Notes under the pieces: generated by a model
What the model was told of the DNA's origin: nothing
The model's database searches: none
What the model saw: only the letters and a program-made list of their open reading frames with translations
Position numbers and translations under genes: made by a program
Assembly (NCBI RefSeq): GCF_000472925.1
Contig: NZ_AXAS01000015.1
Span: forward strand, 124,001 to 188,000
Length of the DNA: 64,000 nucleotides
Direction: 5' to 3'
From: Bradyrhizobium sp. Ec3.3
Lineage (GTDB): Bacteria > Pseudomonadota > Alphaproteobacteria > Rhizobiales > Xanthobacteraceae
Shown here: in pieces, positions 28,587 through 37,156 of the stretch
Numbering within the stretch: the stretch's first letter is position 1
How the letters are laid out: the number at the start of each line of letters is the position of its first letter

Positions 28587-29942
28587 TCAGTTCGCCGCTT
28601 TGGGCTTGTCGGCCGCTGCCTTGTTGTCTCCCGGCGCTGGCGCCGCTGAGGCGCTGTTCTTGATGCCGTGCAGGAGATCGTCGGCCATCTTGAGCGCCTT
28701 GTCGTCCTTGGCATCCGGCGGAACGTAGGACTGCGAGCCGGTCTTCTCGTCGCCATCGTTCTTGAGGTGCCCGCGCAGCGAGGCCTCGCCCTTGGTGTCG
28801 GTACGAGACTTCAACTCGTCCGGCACGTCCTGGAGCACTTCGATGTCGGGCACGATGCCCTTGGCCTGGATCGACTTGCCCGACGGCGTGTAGTAGCGCG
28901 CCGTGGTCAGCCGCAGCGCGCCATTGCCGCTGCCGAGCGGAATGATGGTCTGCACCGAGCCCTTGCCGAACGAGCGCGTGCCGACGATGGTCGCGCGCTT
29001 GTGGTCCTGCAATGCACCGGCGACGATTTCCGAGGCCGAAGCCGAGCCGCCGTTGACCAGCACGATCACCGGCTTGCCCTTGGTCAGGTCGCCCGGATGG
29101 GCGGAGCGGCGCTGGGTCTCCTCGGCATTGCGGCCGCGGGTCGACACGATCTCGCCGCGCTCCAGGAAGGAGTCCGACACTGTGACTGCTTCTTCAAGAA
29201 GGCCGCCGGGATTGTTGCGGAGGTCGATGACGTAGCCCTTCAGCTTGTCGCCGATCTGGTTCGAGAGATTGGCGATCTCCTTCTTCAGGCCTTCGGTGGT
29301 CTGCTCGTTGAAGGTGGTGATGCGGATATAGGCGATGTCGTCGGCTTCGACGCGGGCGCGCACCGAGCGGACGCGGATGTTGTCGCGCACCAGGGTGACG
29401 TCGATCGGATTGTCGACGCCCTTGCGGATGATCTTGAGCTTGATCTTGGTGTTGACGGGGCCGCGCATCTTCTCGACCGCCTGGTTCAGGGTCAGGCCCT
29501 GCACCGCCTCGTCGTCGAGATTGGTGATGATGTCGTTGGCCATGACACCGGCGCGCGAGGCCGGGGTGTCGTCGATCGGCGAGACCACCTTGATCAGGCC
29601 GTCCTCCATGGTGACCTCGATGCCGAGGCCGCCGAACTCGCCGCGGGTCTGCACCTGCATGTCACGGAAGCTCTTGGCGTCCATGTAGCTTGAGTGCGGA
29701 TCGAGGCCGGAGAGCATGCCGGAGATCGCCGATTCGATCAGCTTGGTGTCGTCGGGCTTCTCGACATAGTCGGAGCGCACGCGCTCGAACACGTCGCCGA
29801 AAAGGTTGAGCTGGCGATACGTGTCCGCGGTCGCGGCGCGCGCGCTCGAACCCATGAACACCGCGCGCGGCTGGGTCACGAACAGCGTCAGCGCCGCGCC
29901 GGTGGCCGCGCTGAGGAGGATAACTGAAGTCTTGCGCATCAT
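28587..29942 (-). CDS. ctpA: Carboxy-terminal processing protease (S41 family)
   Basis: This periplasmic serine protease trims the C-termini of envelope proteins and often affects peptidoglycan hydrolases. The 451-residue product has an N-terminal membrane anchor or signal (about 5-24), a PDZ domain (about 100-180, starting FGGLGIEV), and the S41 core with the Ser in GGSASASEIV (around Ser302) and Lys327 in RSFGKGSVQ. A charged, lysine-rich tail (about 385-451) follows. Its ATG overlaps the stop of the EnvC-like gene by four bases, so the two are translationally coupled. This coupling with an amidase-activator gene is conserved in many proteobacteria. Confidence 0.95.
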   Translation of the reverse strand: MMRKTSVILLSAATGAALTLFVTQPRAVFMGSSARAATADTYRQLNLFGDVFERVRSDYVEKPDDTKLIESAISGMLSGLDPHSSYMDAKSFRDMQVQTRGEFGGLGIEVTMEDGLIKVVSPIDDTPASRAGVMANDIITNLDDEAVQGLTLNQAVEKMRGPVNTKIKLKIIRKGVDNPIDVTLVRDNIRVRSVRARVEADDIAYIRITTFNEQTTEGLKKEIANLSNQIGDKLKGYVIDLRNNPGGLLEEAVTVSDSFLERGEIVSTRGRNAEETQRRSAHPGDLTKGKPVIVLVNGGSASASEIVAGALQDHKRATIVGTRSFGKGSVQTIIPLGSGNGALRLTTARYYTPSGKSIQAKGIVPDIEVLQDVPDELKSRTDTKGEASLRGHLKNDGDEKTGSQSYVPPDAKDDKALKMADDLLHGIKNSASAAPAPGDNKAAADKPKAAN

Positions 29943-31294
29943 CCGCGAACCTTCTCGCCTTCATTTGCGGCCCACCATGGGCCTGGATCGATTGGAGTGC
30001 CGTCTTTGCGGAACTCGACATAGAGCACGGGTTGACTCGCATTGGTGGCGAAAATGGAGGCGACTTGGGATGTCGACCCCATGATCGCGACCGGCTCCCC
30101 CGTGAGCACAAACTGTCCGATGTTTACCGAAATGCGCTCCATCCCGGCGATCAGGACATGATACCCGCCCCCCGCGTTAAGGATCAAGAGTTGTCCATAG
30201 CTGCGGAAGGGGCCTGAATAGACCACCCAGCCGTCACACGGTGTCGTGACCTGGGAGCCGGGCCGACTTGCCAAGGAAATGCCCTTTTGGACGCCGCCGA
30301 CGCCGTCGGAACCGCCAAAATCCCTGATCTTGGTACCGTTGACGGGCAGCGGCAGCAGACCCTTGGCCGAGGCGAAGGCGATTGCCGGGCTGGTCCGGGA
30401 ACGGTCCTTGAAGGCGGCCGGCCCCGGCTTGGCGTTGGCGGCCGCCTTCGCCTCGGCCTGCTTTGCGGCCTCGGCTGCCTTGGCGGCGCTTTGCAGGTCC
30501 TGCTCCATCTTGGCGATCAGGCCCTGGAGGTCGCCCACCTGCCTGGAGAGCGCGATCGCGCGCGCATTTTCGGCGTCGAGGTCCTTTTCCCGCGAGGCCT
30601 GCTGGCGCTGCCGCTCGTCGACGAGGGCTGCAAGCCGCGTCTGGTCGTTGCGGACCTTGTCGCGGTCGGCGGCGAGCTGGTCGCGCTCGGTTGCGATGTT
30701 CTTGCGCAGGGCCACGAGCTCGGCGAGCTCACTTGCGATCTTTTCCGCGCGACCACGCAGTTCCGGAACCAGGGCGCCGAGCAGCATGGCCGTGCGCAAC
30801 GATTGCAGCGCGTCCTCGGGCCGCACCAAAAGCGCGGGCGGCGTCCGCCGGCCGGCGCGCTGGAGCGCGGCCAGGACCTCGACGATGTCGGCACGCCGCG
30901 AATTGAGCGAATTGCGCATCTCCTGCTCGCGCCCGCTCAGCGCGGTCAGCCGTGATTCGGCCTCGCCGATTTTGGTTTCGACGCCGCGCACGTTGGCGGC
31001 GGTGTCGATCAGTTGCTGGTTGAGCTGGGTGCGGTCCTGGCCGAGCGAGGCGATCTCGGCCTTCAGCTTGGCCTGCGCCTCCTCGCCGCTCTTTTGCCGC
31101 TGCCGCGCGGCTTCGAGCTCCTGCTCGCGCTGCTTGATCGCATCCGCCGAGATCGCGGCGGTCTGCGGCGCAGGCGATGCCGTCTGCGCGGCCGCCGGCG
31201 CAAGATGGCTGCCGGCAAAGCCCGCGATCAGCAACAGGTTGAGAAACTGAGCCCGCATCGCGTCGGAAAAGGTGCTCGTTGTGGCGCGAATCAC
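29939..31294 (-). CDS. envC: EnvC-like murein hydrolase activator (degenerate LytM)
   Basis: The 451-residue product has a signal peptide (hydrophobic stretch LLLIAGFAG then APAAAQT), long coiled-coil segments (about 50-130 and 180-290, repeated Gln/Glu/Arg/Leu pattern), and a C-terminal LytM/M23 fold. The zinc-ligand motif normally HxGxDxxA reads QKGISLAS here, and only one His of the second motif remains (GYHVLIAG). It should therefore be an activator of amidases rather than an enzyme, as known for EnvC. The GTG at 31294 overlaps the rlmH stop (GTGA), favouring that start. ATG 31258 is the alternative. ctpA follows with a four-base overlap. Confidence 0.88.
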   Translation of the reverse strand: MIRATTSTFSDAMRAQFLNLLLIAGFAGSHLAPAAAQTASPAPQTAAISADAIKQREQELEAARQRQKSGEEAQAKLKAEIASLGQDRTQLNQQLIDTAANVRGVETKIGEAESRLTALSGREQEMRNSLNSRRADIVEVLAALQRAGRRTPPALLVRPEDALQSLRTAMLLGALVPELRGRAEKIASELAELVALRKNIATERDQLAADRDKVRNDQTRLAALVDERQRQQASREKDLDAENARAIALSRQVGDLQGLIAKMEQDLQSAAKAAEAAKQAEAKAAANAKPGPAAFKDRSRTSPAIAFASAKGLLPLPVNGTKIRDFGGSDGVGGVQKGISLASRPGSQVTTPCDGWVVYSGPFRSYGQLLILNAGGGYHVLIAGMERISVNIGQFVLTGEPVAIMGSTSQVASIFATNASQPVLYVEFRKDGTPIDPGPWWAANEGEKVRG

Positions 31295-31773
31295 GCGCGA
31301 TGATAGGGATGGCCGGCCAGGATGGTTGCGGCCCGATAAAGCTGTTCCAGAAGCATGACGCGAACCATCTGGTGCGGCCAGGTCGCCGCGCCGAACGCGA
31401 TCACGAGCTTGGCCTTACGGCGCAATTCGGGCGAAAGTCCGTCCGCCCCGCCGATGATGAATATTGTATGCGCGCTACCTTGGTCGCGCCAGCGGCCGAG
31501 ATTCCGTGCAAATACGGTCGAATCGAGATTTTGCCCGCGCTCGTCGAGCGCCACGATCACTGACTTGTCGGGAATGTGCGAACCGATTGCCGCGGCCTCT
31601 TCGGCCATGCGGGTCGCAGTGTCGCGCGCGCGGCTTTCCGGAATTTCATGGACGGTCAGCTCGCGAAACCCGAGCTTGCGGCCGACCTCGTCGAACCGCT
31701 CGAAATAACGATCGGCAAGCTCCCGTTCGGGGCCCTGCTTCAGCCGGCCAACCGCAATGACAGCAACACGCAT
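31291..31773 (-). CDS. rlmH: 23S rRNA (pseudouridine-1915-N3) methyltransferase
   Basis: RlmH methylates pseudouridine 1915 in helix 69 of 23S rRNA with S-adenosylmethionine. The 160-residue product has the SPOUT knot features VIVALDERG, IFIIGGADGLSPEL and the C-terminal WPHQMVRVMLLEQLYRA. The length is standard. It lies downstream of rsfS, separated by a 124-base gap of short tandem repeats, and its stop overlaps the start of the EnvC-like gene. Confidence 0.96.
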   Translation of the reverse strand: MRVAVIAVGRLKQGPERELADRYFERFDEVGRKLGFRELTVHEIPESRARDTATRMAEEAAAIGSHIPDKSVIVALDERGQNLDSTVFARNLGRWRDQGSAHTIFIIGGADGLSPELRRKAKLVIAFGAATWPHQMVRVMLLEQLYRAATILAGHPYHRA

Positions 31774-31776
31774 GAC

Positions 31777-31831
31777 GTCTTTAGAACCGCGTCTTTAGAA
31801 CCGCGTCTTGAGAGCCGCGTGTTCAACCCGC
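31777..31831. repeat. Four 14-base tandem repeats between rsfS and rlmH
   Basis: The unit GTCTTTAGAACCGC occurs exactly at 31777-31790 and 31791-31804, then as degenerate copies at 31805-31818 and 31819-31831. On the coding (minus) strand the array ends just before the rlmH start codon. A 17-base palindrome follows at 31870-31886. Confidence 0.75.
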
Positions 31832-31897
31832 GCACACCACGCGCGCGCACGACGCTAGCATGCGCGTCAGCCGATTCGAAATCGGCCTCTTCAGCCT

Positions 31898-32320
31898 CTA
31901 GATCGCCTTCGCCGCCCCAGGGCCCTGCGTGTACAATCTCTCGAGATTGTAGAACTCACGGACCTCGGGTCTGAACACGTGCACGATCACATCGCCGGAA
32001 TCGATCAGCACCCAGTCGCAATTGGGCAAGCCCTCGACATGGATGTTCTTGATGCCGGTTTCCTTGAGGCTCTTCGTGACGTTTTCCGCGATCGCGCCAA
32101 CGTGCCGGTTGGCCCGGCCCGTGGTGACGATCATGTAGTCGGAGTACGCCGATTTGCCGCGAAGGTCGATGGTGACCGTCTCTTCCGCCTTCATATCCTC
32201 GAGGCGGGAGAGGATCAGGCTCAGCGTCTTGTCGGCGTCGGGTTGCGCCTTCAAGGCCGCAGCTTGGGTCGATGTTTTACGCGTAGGCTTGGCAACCTTG
32301 GGTAAAACAGACTTGGACAA
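31898..32320 (-). CDS. rsfS: Ribosomal silencing factor RsfS
   Basis: RsfS binds ribosomal protein L14 and blocks subunit joining when nutrients are scarce. The 140-residue product has a basic 30-residue extension followed by the family domain (LSLILSRLEDMKAEETVTID, SAYSDYMIVTTGRANRHV, NCDWVLIDSGDVIVHVFRPEVREFYNLE). No ATG precedes the domain in frame. The first canonical start codon is TTG 32320, which lacks a ribosome site at proper distance. AAGGA at 32343-32347 sits seven bases before an in-frame CTG at 32335, which may be the true start. It follows nadD, the usual partner. Confidence 0.92.
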   Translation of the reverse strand: MSKSVLPKVAKPTRKTSTQAAALKAQPDADKTLSLILSRLEDMKAEETVTIDLRGKSAYSDYMIVTTGRANRHVGAIAENVTKSLKETGIKNIHVEGLPNCDWVLIDSGDVIVHVFRPEVREFYNLERLYTQGPGAAKAI

Positions 32321-32462
32321 TACAGATGTGGTCAGGGACCATTCCTTTCACTGTATCGCGAACGCCGAATCCGACGCTCACTGGCTACACTACATCATGT
32401 GGGGTTAAGGGTTTCAATATGCCAGAGCGTGTTCCCCCCCACGAGCTGCCTCACGCAATGCC

Positions 32463-33107
32463 TCATTTGGCCGCCTTCCAGCTCCCGTCCGGGTTCCGCA
32501 AGGTTGTCGAGGACAGGCTGAGCTTCAGCCCGGTGAGGAAGACCCATGCCGGCGCCGGCCGATCCGCAAGACGCGCTGCCTCATTCTCCGGCAAACGGTA
32601 ACGGGCGAGTGCCCGGGCGGCGGGCGAGGCGAGGGCGCGAAAGCTTTGCGGCGGGCGGTCGATGACCGCCATCGGCACCTGGGCCGCGATGCGCTGCCAG
32701 TCCTGCCAGCGATGGAATTGCGCGAGGTTGTCGGCGCCCATGATCCAGACAAAGCGCAGGCCGCTTGCGCGGCGGCGCAAGAAGTTGATCGTGTCGATAG
32801 TGTAGCGCGTGCGGATGACGGATTCGAGACAGCTCACCTCGATGCGCGGATCGCCCGCGACCGCGCGCGCAGCCTTCATGCGCTCGCCGAGCGCCTGCAG
32901 CGCGCCGTTTTCCTTCAGCGGATTGCCCGGCGTCACCAGCCACCACACGCGATCGAGTTGCAATCGCGTGAGTGCGAAGCGGCTGATCGCGCGATGCGCG
33001 TGATGCGGCGGATTGAAGGAGCCGCCGAGCAGCCCGATGCGCATGCCATCGGTATAAGGCGGCAACGCTTGCGCCACGAAGCGCGGCACGACGAAATTGT
33101 TGCTCAA
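32463..33107 (-). CDS. nadD: Nicotinate-nucleotide adenylyltransferase
   Basis: NadD makes nicotinate adenine dinucleotide from NaMN and ATP in NAD synthesis. The 214-residue product has the nucleotidyltransferase motif GGSFNPPHHAH (28-38) and the C-terminal ISSTxxR-like segment LSLSSTTLRN. I chose TTG 33107, 17 bases after the proA stop with AGGGCGGG upstream, which adds the extension SNNFVVPRFVAQ. ATG 33044 would start directly at MRIGLLGG and cannot be excluded. Gene order proB-proA-nadD-rsfS-rlmH is conserved in rhizobia. Confidence 0.92.
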   Translation of the reverse strand: MSNNFVVPRFVAQALPPYTDGMRIGLLGGSFNPPHHAHRAISRFALTRLQLDRVWWLVTPGNPLKENGALQALGERMKAARAVAGDPRIEVSCLESVIRTRYTIDTINFLRRRASGLRFVWIMGADNLAQFHRWQDWQRIAAQVPMAVIDRPPQSFRALASPAARALARYRLPENEAARLADRPAPAWVFLTGLKLSLSSTTLRNPDGSWKAAK

Positions 33108-33123
33108 TGCCCGCCCTGCGAGG

Positions 33124-34419
33124 TCACGGCCGCGTCTGTCCAGTGCCGTGGACGCGGTACTTGAAGCTCGTGAGCTGCTCGGCGCCGACCGGGCCGCGCG
33201 CATGGAATCGGCCGGTGGCGATGCCGATCTCGGCGCCAAAGCCGAACTCGCCGCCATCGGCGAATTGCGTCGAGGCGTTGTGCAGGACGATCGCGGAGTC
33301 CACTTCGCTCAGGAATTTTTTCGCGGCAGCTTCGTCCTTGCTGACGATGGCGTCGGTGTGGTGCGAGCCGTGGCGCTGGATATGCGCGATCGCGCCGTCG
33401 ACGCCGTCCACGACCTTCGCCGCGATGATCGCGTCGAGATATTCGGTGTCCCAGTCGTCCTCGCTCGCAGCTTTGACGCGCGCATCAGTCGCCTGCACGG
33501 CATCGTCGCCGCGCACCTCGCAGCCGGCGTCGATCAGCAGGCCGATGAGCGGCTTCAGGCTCTTCGCCGCTCCCGCGCGATCGACCAGCAACGTCTCCGC
33601 CGCGCCGCAGACGCCGGTGCGGCGCATCTTGGCATTGAGCACGATCGATTTCGCCATCTCGAGATCGGCGCTGCCATCGACATAGACGTGGTTGACGCCT
33701 TCGAGATGCGCGAACACAGGCACGCGCGCCTCCGCCTCGACGCGCGCGACGAGGCTCTTTCCCCCGCGCGGCACGATCACGTCGATGGCGCCGTTCAGGC
33801 CCGCAAGCATCATGCCGACCGCGGCGCGGTCGCGCGTCGGCACCAGCGTGATCGCAGCTTCAGGCAGGCCGGCCTCACGCAGGCCCTGCACCAGGCATTC
33901 GTGGATCGCGCGGCAGGAGCGGAAACTGTCGGAGCCGCCGCGCAGGATCACGGCGTTGCCGGATTTCAGGCACAGCACGCCGGCATCGGCTGCGACATTG
34001 GGCCGGCTCTCGAAGATCACGCCGACGACGCCGAGCGGCACGCGAACGCGCTCGATGATCATGCCGTTCGGCCGCTGCCAGCTCTCGGTGACGACGCCGA
34101 CGGGATCGGCAATGCCGCGCACGATGGCGATGCCCTCGGCCATCGCCTCGACGCGCGCAGGCGTCAGCGTGAGACGGTCGATGAAGGCGCCCGTGGCGTC
34201 GCTGCTGCTGCGGGCCTCGGCCACGTCCTCGGCGTTGGCCGCGAGAATGGCCGCCGCGTTGTTACGGATCGCACGCTCCATGGCTTCCAGCGCCCGGTTC
34301 TTCTGCTCCGCCGGCGCCAGCGCCAGCACGCGCGCCGCAGCGCGGGCCCGGGCGGCGAGATCGGTCATCAGCGCCTGGAGATCGGCAGTGCCGTCGAGGG
34401 CTTTGAGGGGGGCGGCCAT
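33124..34419 (-). CDS. proA: Glutamate-5-semialdehyde dehydrogenase (gamma-glutamyl phosphate reductase)
   Basis: This is the second step of proline synthesis, reducing gamma-glutamyl phosphate with NADPH. The 431-residue product is an aldehyde-dehydrogenase-fold enzyme with the catalytic Cys271 in RRTGVCGAAET and the ILRGGSDS region near 158-165. The length is typical. proB lies upstream on the same strand, but a 400-base interval containing a small gene separates the two. Confidence 0.97.
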   Translation of the reverse strand: MAAPLKALDGTADLQALMTDLAARARAAARVLALAPAEQKNRALEAMERAIRNNAAAILAANAEDVAEARSSSDATGAFIDRLTLTPARVEAMAEGIAIVRGIADPVGVVTESWQRPNGMIIERVRVPLGVVGVIFESRPNVAADAGVLCLKSGNAVILRGGSDSFRSCRAIHECLVQGLREAGLPEAAITLVPTRDRAAVGMMLAGLNGAIDVIVPRGGKSLVARVEAEARVPVFAHLEGVNHVYVDGSADLEMAKSIVLNAKMRRTGVCGAAETLLVDRAGAAKSLKPLIGLLIDAGCEVRGDDAVQATDARVKAASEDDWDTEYLDAIIAAKVVDGVDGAIAHIQRHGSHHTDAIVSKDEAAAKKFLSEVDSAIVLHNASTQFADGGEFGFGAEIGIATGRFHARGPVGAEQLTSFKYRVHGTGQTRP

Positions 34420-34575
34420 GGGAATTCAACCTTCTGCTAAGGCGGTGTCCTAGCACGGAAATCCCGCATTTGCGAAGGGCGGGGAGGGAATGGCTGATCT
34501 CTCCCGGGGCGCGGCAGCTGGGTCATTGGCCCAGTGAGGTAGATCCGAAAACCGAGGTAGGTCCGGCGATAGTCG

Positions 34576-34758
34576 TCAGTTTAGCTTCCGGATCGGAACG
34601 GGACAGATTGGCTCACCAGGTGCCAGCCACTCGAACACATACTCGCACGGTTCGGCGTCGCCTTCGGCATAGATCTCATGCTTAAGGGTCCACCCCAGAC
34701 GAACGTATTGCTGTGCCATCTGCGCTGAATGAGCTTTTGCGAGTCTTGGCTTGGACAT
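34576..34758 (-). CDS. Small hypothetical protein between proB and proA
   Basis: The 60-residue frame starts at ATG 34758 with AAGAG upstream and encodes MSKPRLAKAHSAQMAQQYVR, then a Trp- and Glu-rich stretch ending ICPVPIRKLN. The third-position GC is lower than in proA or proB. I recognise no family. It lies in the operon direction, 61 bases after proB, so it would be co-transcribed. It could be a lineage-specific gene or a non-coding stretch. Confidence 0.45.
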   Translation of the reverse strand: MSKPRLAKAHSAQMAQQYVRLGWTLKHEIYAEGDAEPCEYVFEWLAPGEPICPVPIRKLN

Positions 34759-34819
34759 GCCGCTCTTGGCTCGTTGGGAGCCTCCCCAATGGGAAAAAGC
34801 AATGAGGCCGCTTCGGCCC

Positions 34820-35941
34820 TTACCCGCCCACCACCAGATCATCGCGGTGGATCATCTCCGACCTCCCGCTGATGCCGAGGATGGCCATCACGTCGGGCGA
34901 GGAGCGACCCTTGATCCGCTCGGCATCGTCGGCATCATAGGCGATCAGGCCGCGGCCGATCTCGCGCATATCGGGGCCGCGCACGATCACGGCATCGCCG
35001 CGGGCGAACTGGCCCTCGACCTTGATCACGCCCGCCGGCAGCAGGCTGGCGCCGGCGCGAAGCGCGGCGACGGCGCCGGCGTCGATGGTCAGCGTGCCCT
35101 TCGGCTCCAGCGAGCCCGCGATCCAGCGCTTTCGCGAGGTCACGGGATTGGCCGGCGTCAGGAACCAGGTGCAGCGGCCGCCGTCGGCGATCGCCTGCAA
35201 GGGGTGCTCGATCTTGCCCGACGCAATCAGCATATGCGTGCCGCCGGTGGTCGCGATCTTCGCGGCCTCGACCTTGGTGCGCATGCCGCCGCGCGACAGT
35301 TCGGACTCGGCATCGCCTGCCACGGCCTCGATCTCCGAGGAGATGCTGTCGACCACCGGAATCAGCTTCGCGTTCGGATTGTTCTTCGGCGGCGCGTCGT
35401 AGAGACCGTCGATGTCCGACAACAGCACGAGCAGGTCGGCGCTCGCCATGGTCGCGACGCGCGCGGCGAGGCGGTCGTTGTCGCCATAGCGGATTTCGGT
35501 GGTCGCCACCGTGTCGTTCTCGTTGATGACGGGGATCGCGCGCCACTCCAGGAGCTTGCCGATGGTCGAGCGCGCGTTGAGATAGCGGCGGCGCTCCTCG
35601 GTGTCCTGCAGTGTCACCAGGATCTGCCCGGCGCCGATGCCGTGGGCCCCGAGCACCTCCGACCAGATCCGCGCCAGCGCGATCTGGCCGACGGCGGCCG
35701 CGGCCTGGCTCTCTTCCAGCTTGAGCGGGCCGCGCGGCAGCTTGAGCCGGCTGCGGCCGAGTGCGATCGAACCCGAGGAGACGATCAGGACGTCGCGTCC
35801 CTCGCAATGCAGCTTTGCGAGGTCGGCCGCAAGCGCCGCGAGCCAGGATGCGCGCACTTCGCCGGCATCGGAATCGACCAGCAGCGCCGAGCCGACCTTG
35901 ACGACGATGCGGCGGAATTGACTGAGTTCGGGGTTGGCCAT
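34820..35941 (-). CDS. proB: Glutamate 5-kinase with PUA domain
   Basis: ProB phosphorylates glutamate in the first, proline-inhibited step of proline synthesis. The 373-residue product has the amino-acid kinase domain (FRRIVVKVGSALLV at the start, VSSGSIALGR, INENDTVAT, LLSDIDGLYD) and a C-terminal PUA domain (about 280-365) as in E. coli ProB. In most alphaproteobacteria obgE lies directly upstream. Here a Bug-type gene and a sulfatase gene intervene. Confidence 0.97.
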   Translation of the reverse strand: MANPELSQFRRIVVKVGSALLVDSDAGEVRASWLAALAADLAKLHCEGRDVLIVSSGSIALGRSRLKLPRGPLKLEESQAAAAVGQIALARIWSEVLGAHGIGAGQILVTLQDTEERRRYLNARSTIGKLLEWRAIPVINENDTVATTEIRYGDNDRLAARVATMASADLLVLLSDIDGLYDAPPKNNPNAKLIPVVDSISSEIEAVAGDAESELSRGGMRTKVEAAKIATTGGTHMLIASGKIEHPLQAIADGGRCTWFLTPANPVTSRKRWIAGSLEPKGTLTIDAGAVAALRAGASLLPAGVIKVEGQFARGDAVIVRGPDMREIGRGLIAYDADDAERIKGRSSPDVMAILGISGRSEMIHRDDLVVGG

Positions 35942-36063
35942 GGGCGCTTGGGGACGAATTTGCTCTGCATTGTAAGGCGGCGGAGCGAAAGGCGGCGCCG
36001 GTGAGGCCTGCTTTTGCAGCAGGACGATGGCCGGCGCAAGGCGGGGCTGCGGGTAACGGGGCT

Positions 36064-36085
36064 GCCGTTAAACAGCGTTAACGGC
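36064..36085. promoter_or_regulatory. Perfect inverted repeat upstream of the Bug-type gene
   Basis: GCCGTTAA (36064-36071) and TTAACGGC (36078-36085) form an 8-bp perfect inverted repeat with a six-base spacer in the proB/Bug divergent gap, 55 bases before the Bug-type start. The spacing suits a dimeric regulator. It contains two TTAAC-like halves but with N6 rather than the CtrA N7. Confidence 0.4.
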
Positions 36086-36139
36086 CTTGTCTGCCGCCGC
36101 GGCACCTGTCTAATGCGGCCGAATAGAGGGAGGGCACGT

Positions 36140-37105
36140 ATGGATCGCCGCGACTTCATCGCCGGATGCCTCGGGCTGCCGCTGCTGTCGCAGGCGGGCC
36201 GGGCGCACGGCCAGGCCGGGCTGACCAAGATCATCTTCCCGTTCGCGGCGGGCGCCGGCGGCGACACGCTGTGTCGGCTGATCGCGCAGGAGATGGCGCC
36301 GGCGCTGCAGAAGACCATCGTCGTCGAGAACCGCACCGGCGGTGACGGCCTGATCGGCATCAAGGCGGTGAAGGGCGCCAATCCCGACGGCAGCATGGTG
36401 CTGGTGACGACGGGGCCCACCATGTACCTGCTGCCGATGGTGGAGACGACGCCGACCTTCGATGCGGCAAAGGATTTCATGCCGGTGTCGCTGCTGGCGC
36501 GCTTCGAGTTCGCGGTCGTGATTGGACCTGCGATCGCAGCCAGGAATTTCGGCGAGTTCGTCGCCTGGCTGAAGGCGAATCCGGACAAGGCGACGTTCGG
36601 CGTGCCTAGCAATGGCACCATCCCGCATTTCATGGGCTCCAGGCTGGAGAAGGATCTCGGCATTCCCTTGAGCCGTGTGCCCTATCGCGGCAGCGCGCCG
36701 ATCCTCAACGACCTCGTCGGCGGCCACGTGCCGTTCGGCATCACGACGCTGGCCGACGCGCTTCCGCAGCATCGTGCCAAGGGCGTGACCATCATCGCCG
36801 TCTCGAGCGCAGAGCGTTCGCCGTTCGCGCCGGATGTTCCGACGCTGAAGGAGAGCGGCATCGATCTCGTCGCGGACGCCTGGTACGGCATGTGGCTTCC
36901 CGCCGGCAGCCCGCCAGAATTTGCGGCTAAGCTCAGTGCCGCCGCAGTTGCAGCGCTCGCAAAACCCGAGGTGAAGGAGAAGCTCACCGCGATCGGACTC
37001 ATTCCGGTCGGCAGCACGGCGGAGGGGCTCACGCAGGAGCTCGCCGCCAACACCGCGTTCTGGCAGCCGATCGTGAAGGCGACAGGATACAAGATCGAGA
37101 ATTGA
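36140..37105 (+). CDS. Tripartite tricarboxylate transporter (Bug/TctC) substrate-binding protein
   Basis: The 321-residue product has a Tat-like signal (RRDFIAG at 4-10, then GLPLLSQAGRAHGQA) and the TctC/Bug fold: IIFPFAAGAGGDTLCRLIA, VVENRTGGDGLIG, LVTTGPT, YRGSAPILNDLVGGHV and the C-terminal WYGMWLPAGSP. It should bind a carboxylate or similar small organic compound in the periplasm. GAGGGAGGG precedes ATG 36140. No tctA or tctB membrane genes are nearby, so it is an orphan, which is common in this family. It is isolated between two minus-strand genes. Confidence 0.88.
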   Translation: MDRRDFIAGCLGLPLLSQAGRAHGQAGLTKIIFPFAAGAGGDTLCRLIAQEMAPALQKTIVVENRTGGDGLIGIKAVKGANPDGSMVLVTTGPTMYLLPMVETTPTFDAAKDFMPVSLLARFEFAVVIGPAIAARNFGEFVAWLKANPDKATFGVPSNGTIPHFMGSRLEKDLGIPLSRVPYRGSAPILNDLVGGHVPFGITTLADALPQHRAKGVTIIAVSSAERSPFAPDVPTLKESGIDLVADAWYGMWLPAGSPPEFAAKLSAAAVAALAKPEVKEKLTAIGLIPVGSTAEGLTQELAANTAFWQPIVKATGYKIEN

Positions 37106-37126
37106 GAGGTGCTGCCTCTTCTCCCT

Positions 37127-37146
37127 CTCCCCGTTCTTACGGGGAG
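37127..37146. terminator. Hairpin between convergent Bug and sulfatase genes
   Basis: CTCCCCGT pairs with ACGGGGAG around a TCTT loop in the 51-base gap between the convergent genes. There is no long T-run on either side. It belongs to the CTCCCCG/CGGGGAG hairpins that recur in this genome (see 38849-38871). Confidence 0.5.
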
Positions 37147-37156
37147 CGGGAAGTAG

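Noticed and set aside
36064..36085. TTAAC halves considered as a second CtrA site
   Set aside because: The spacer between the TTAA halves is six, not seven, and the perfect GCCGTTAA palindrome suggests another regulator.
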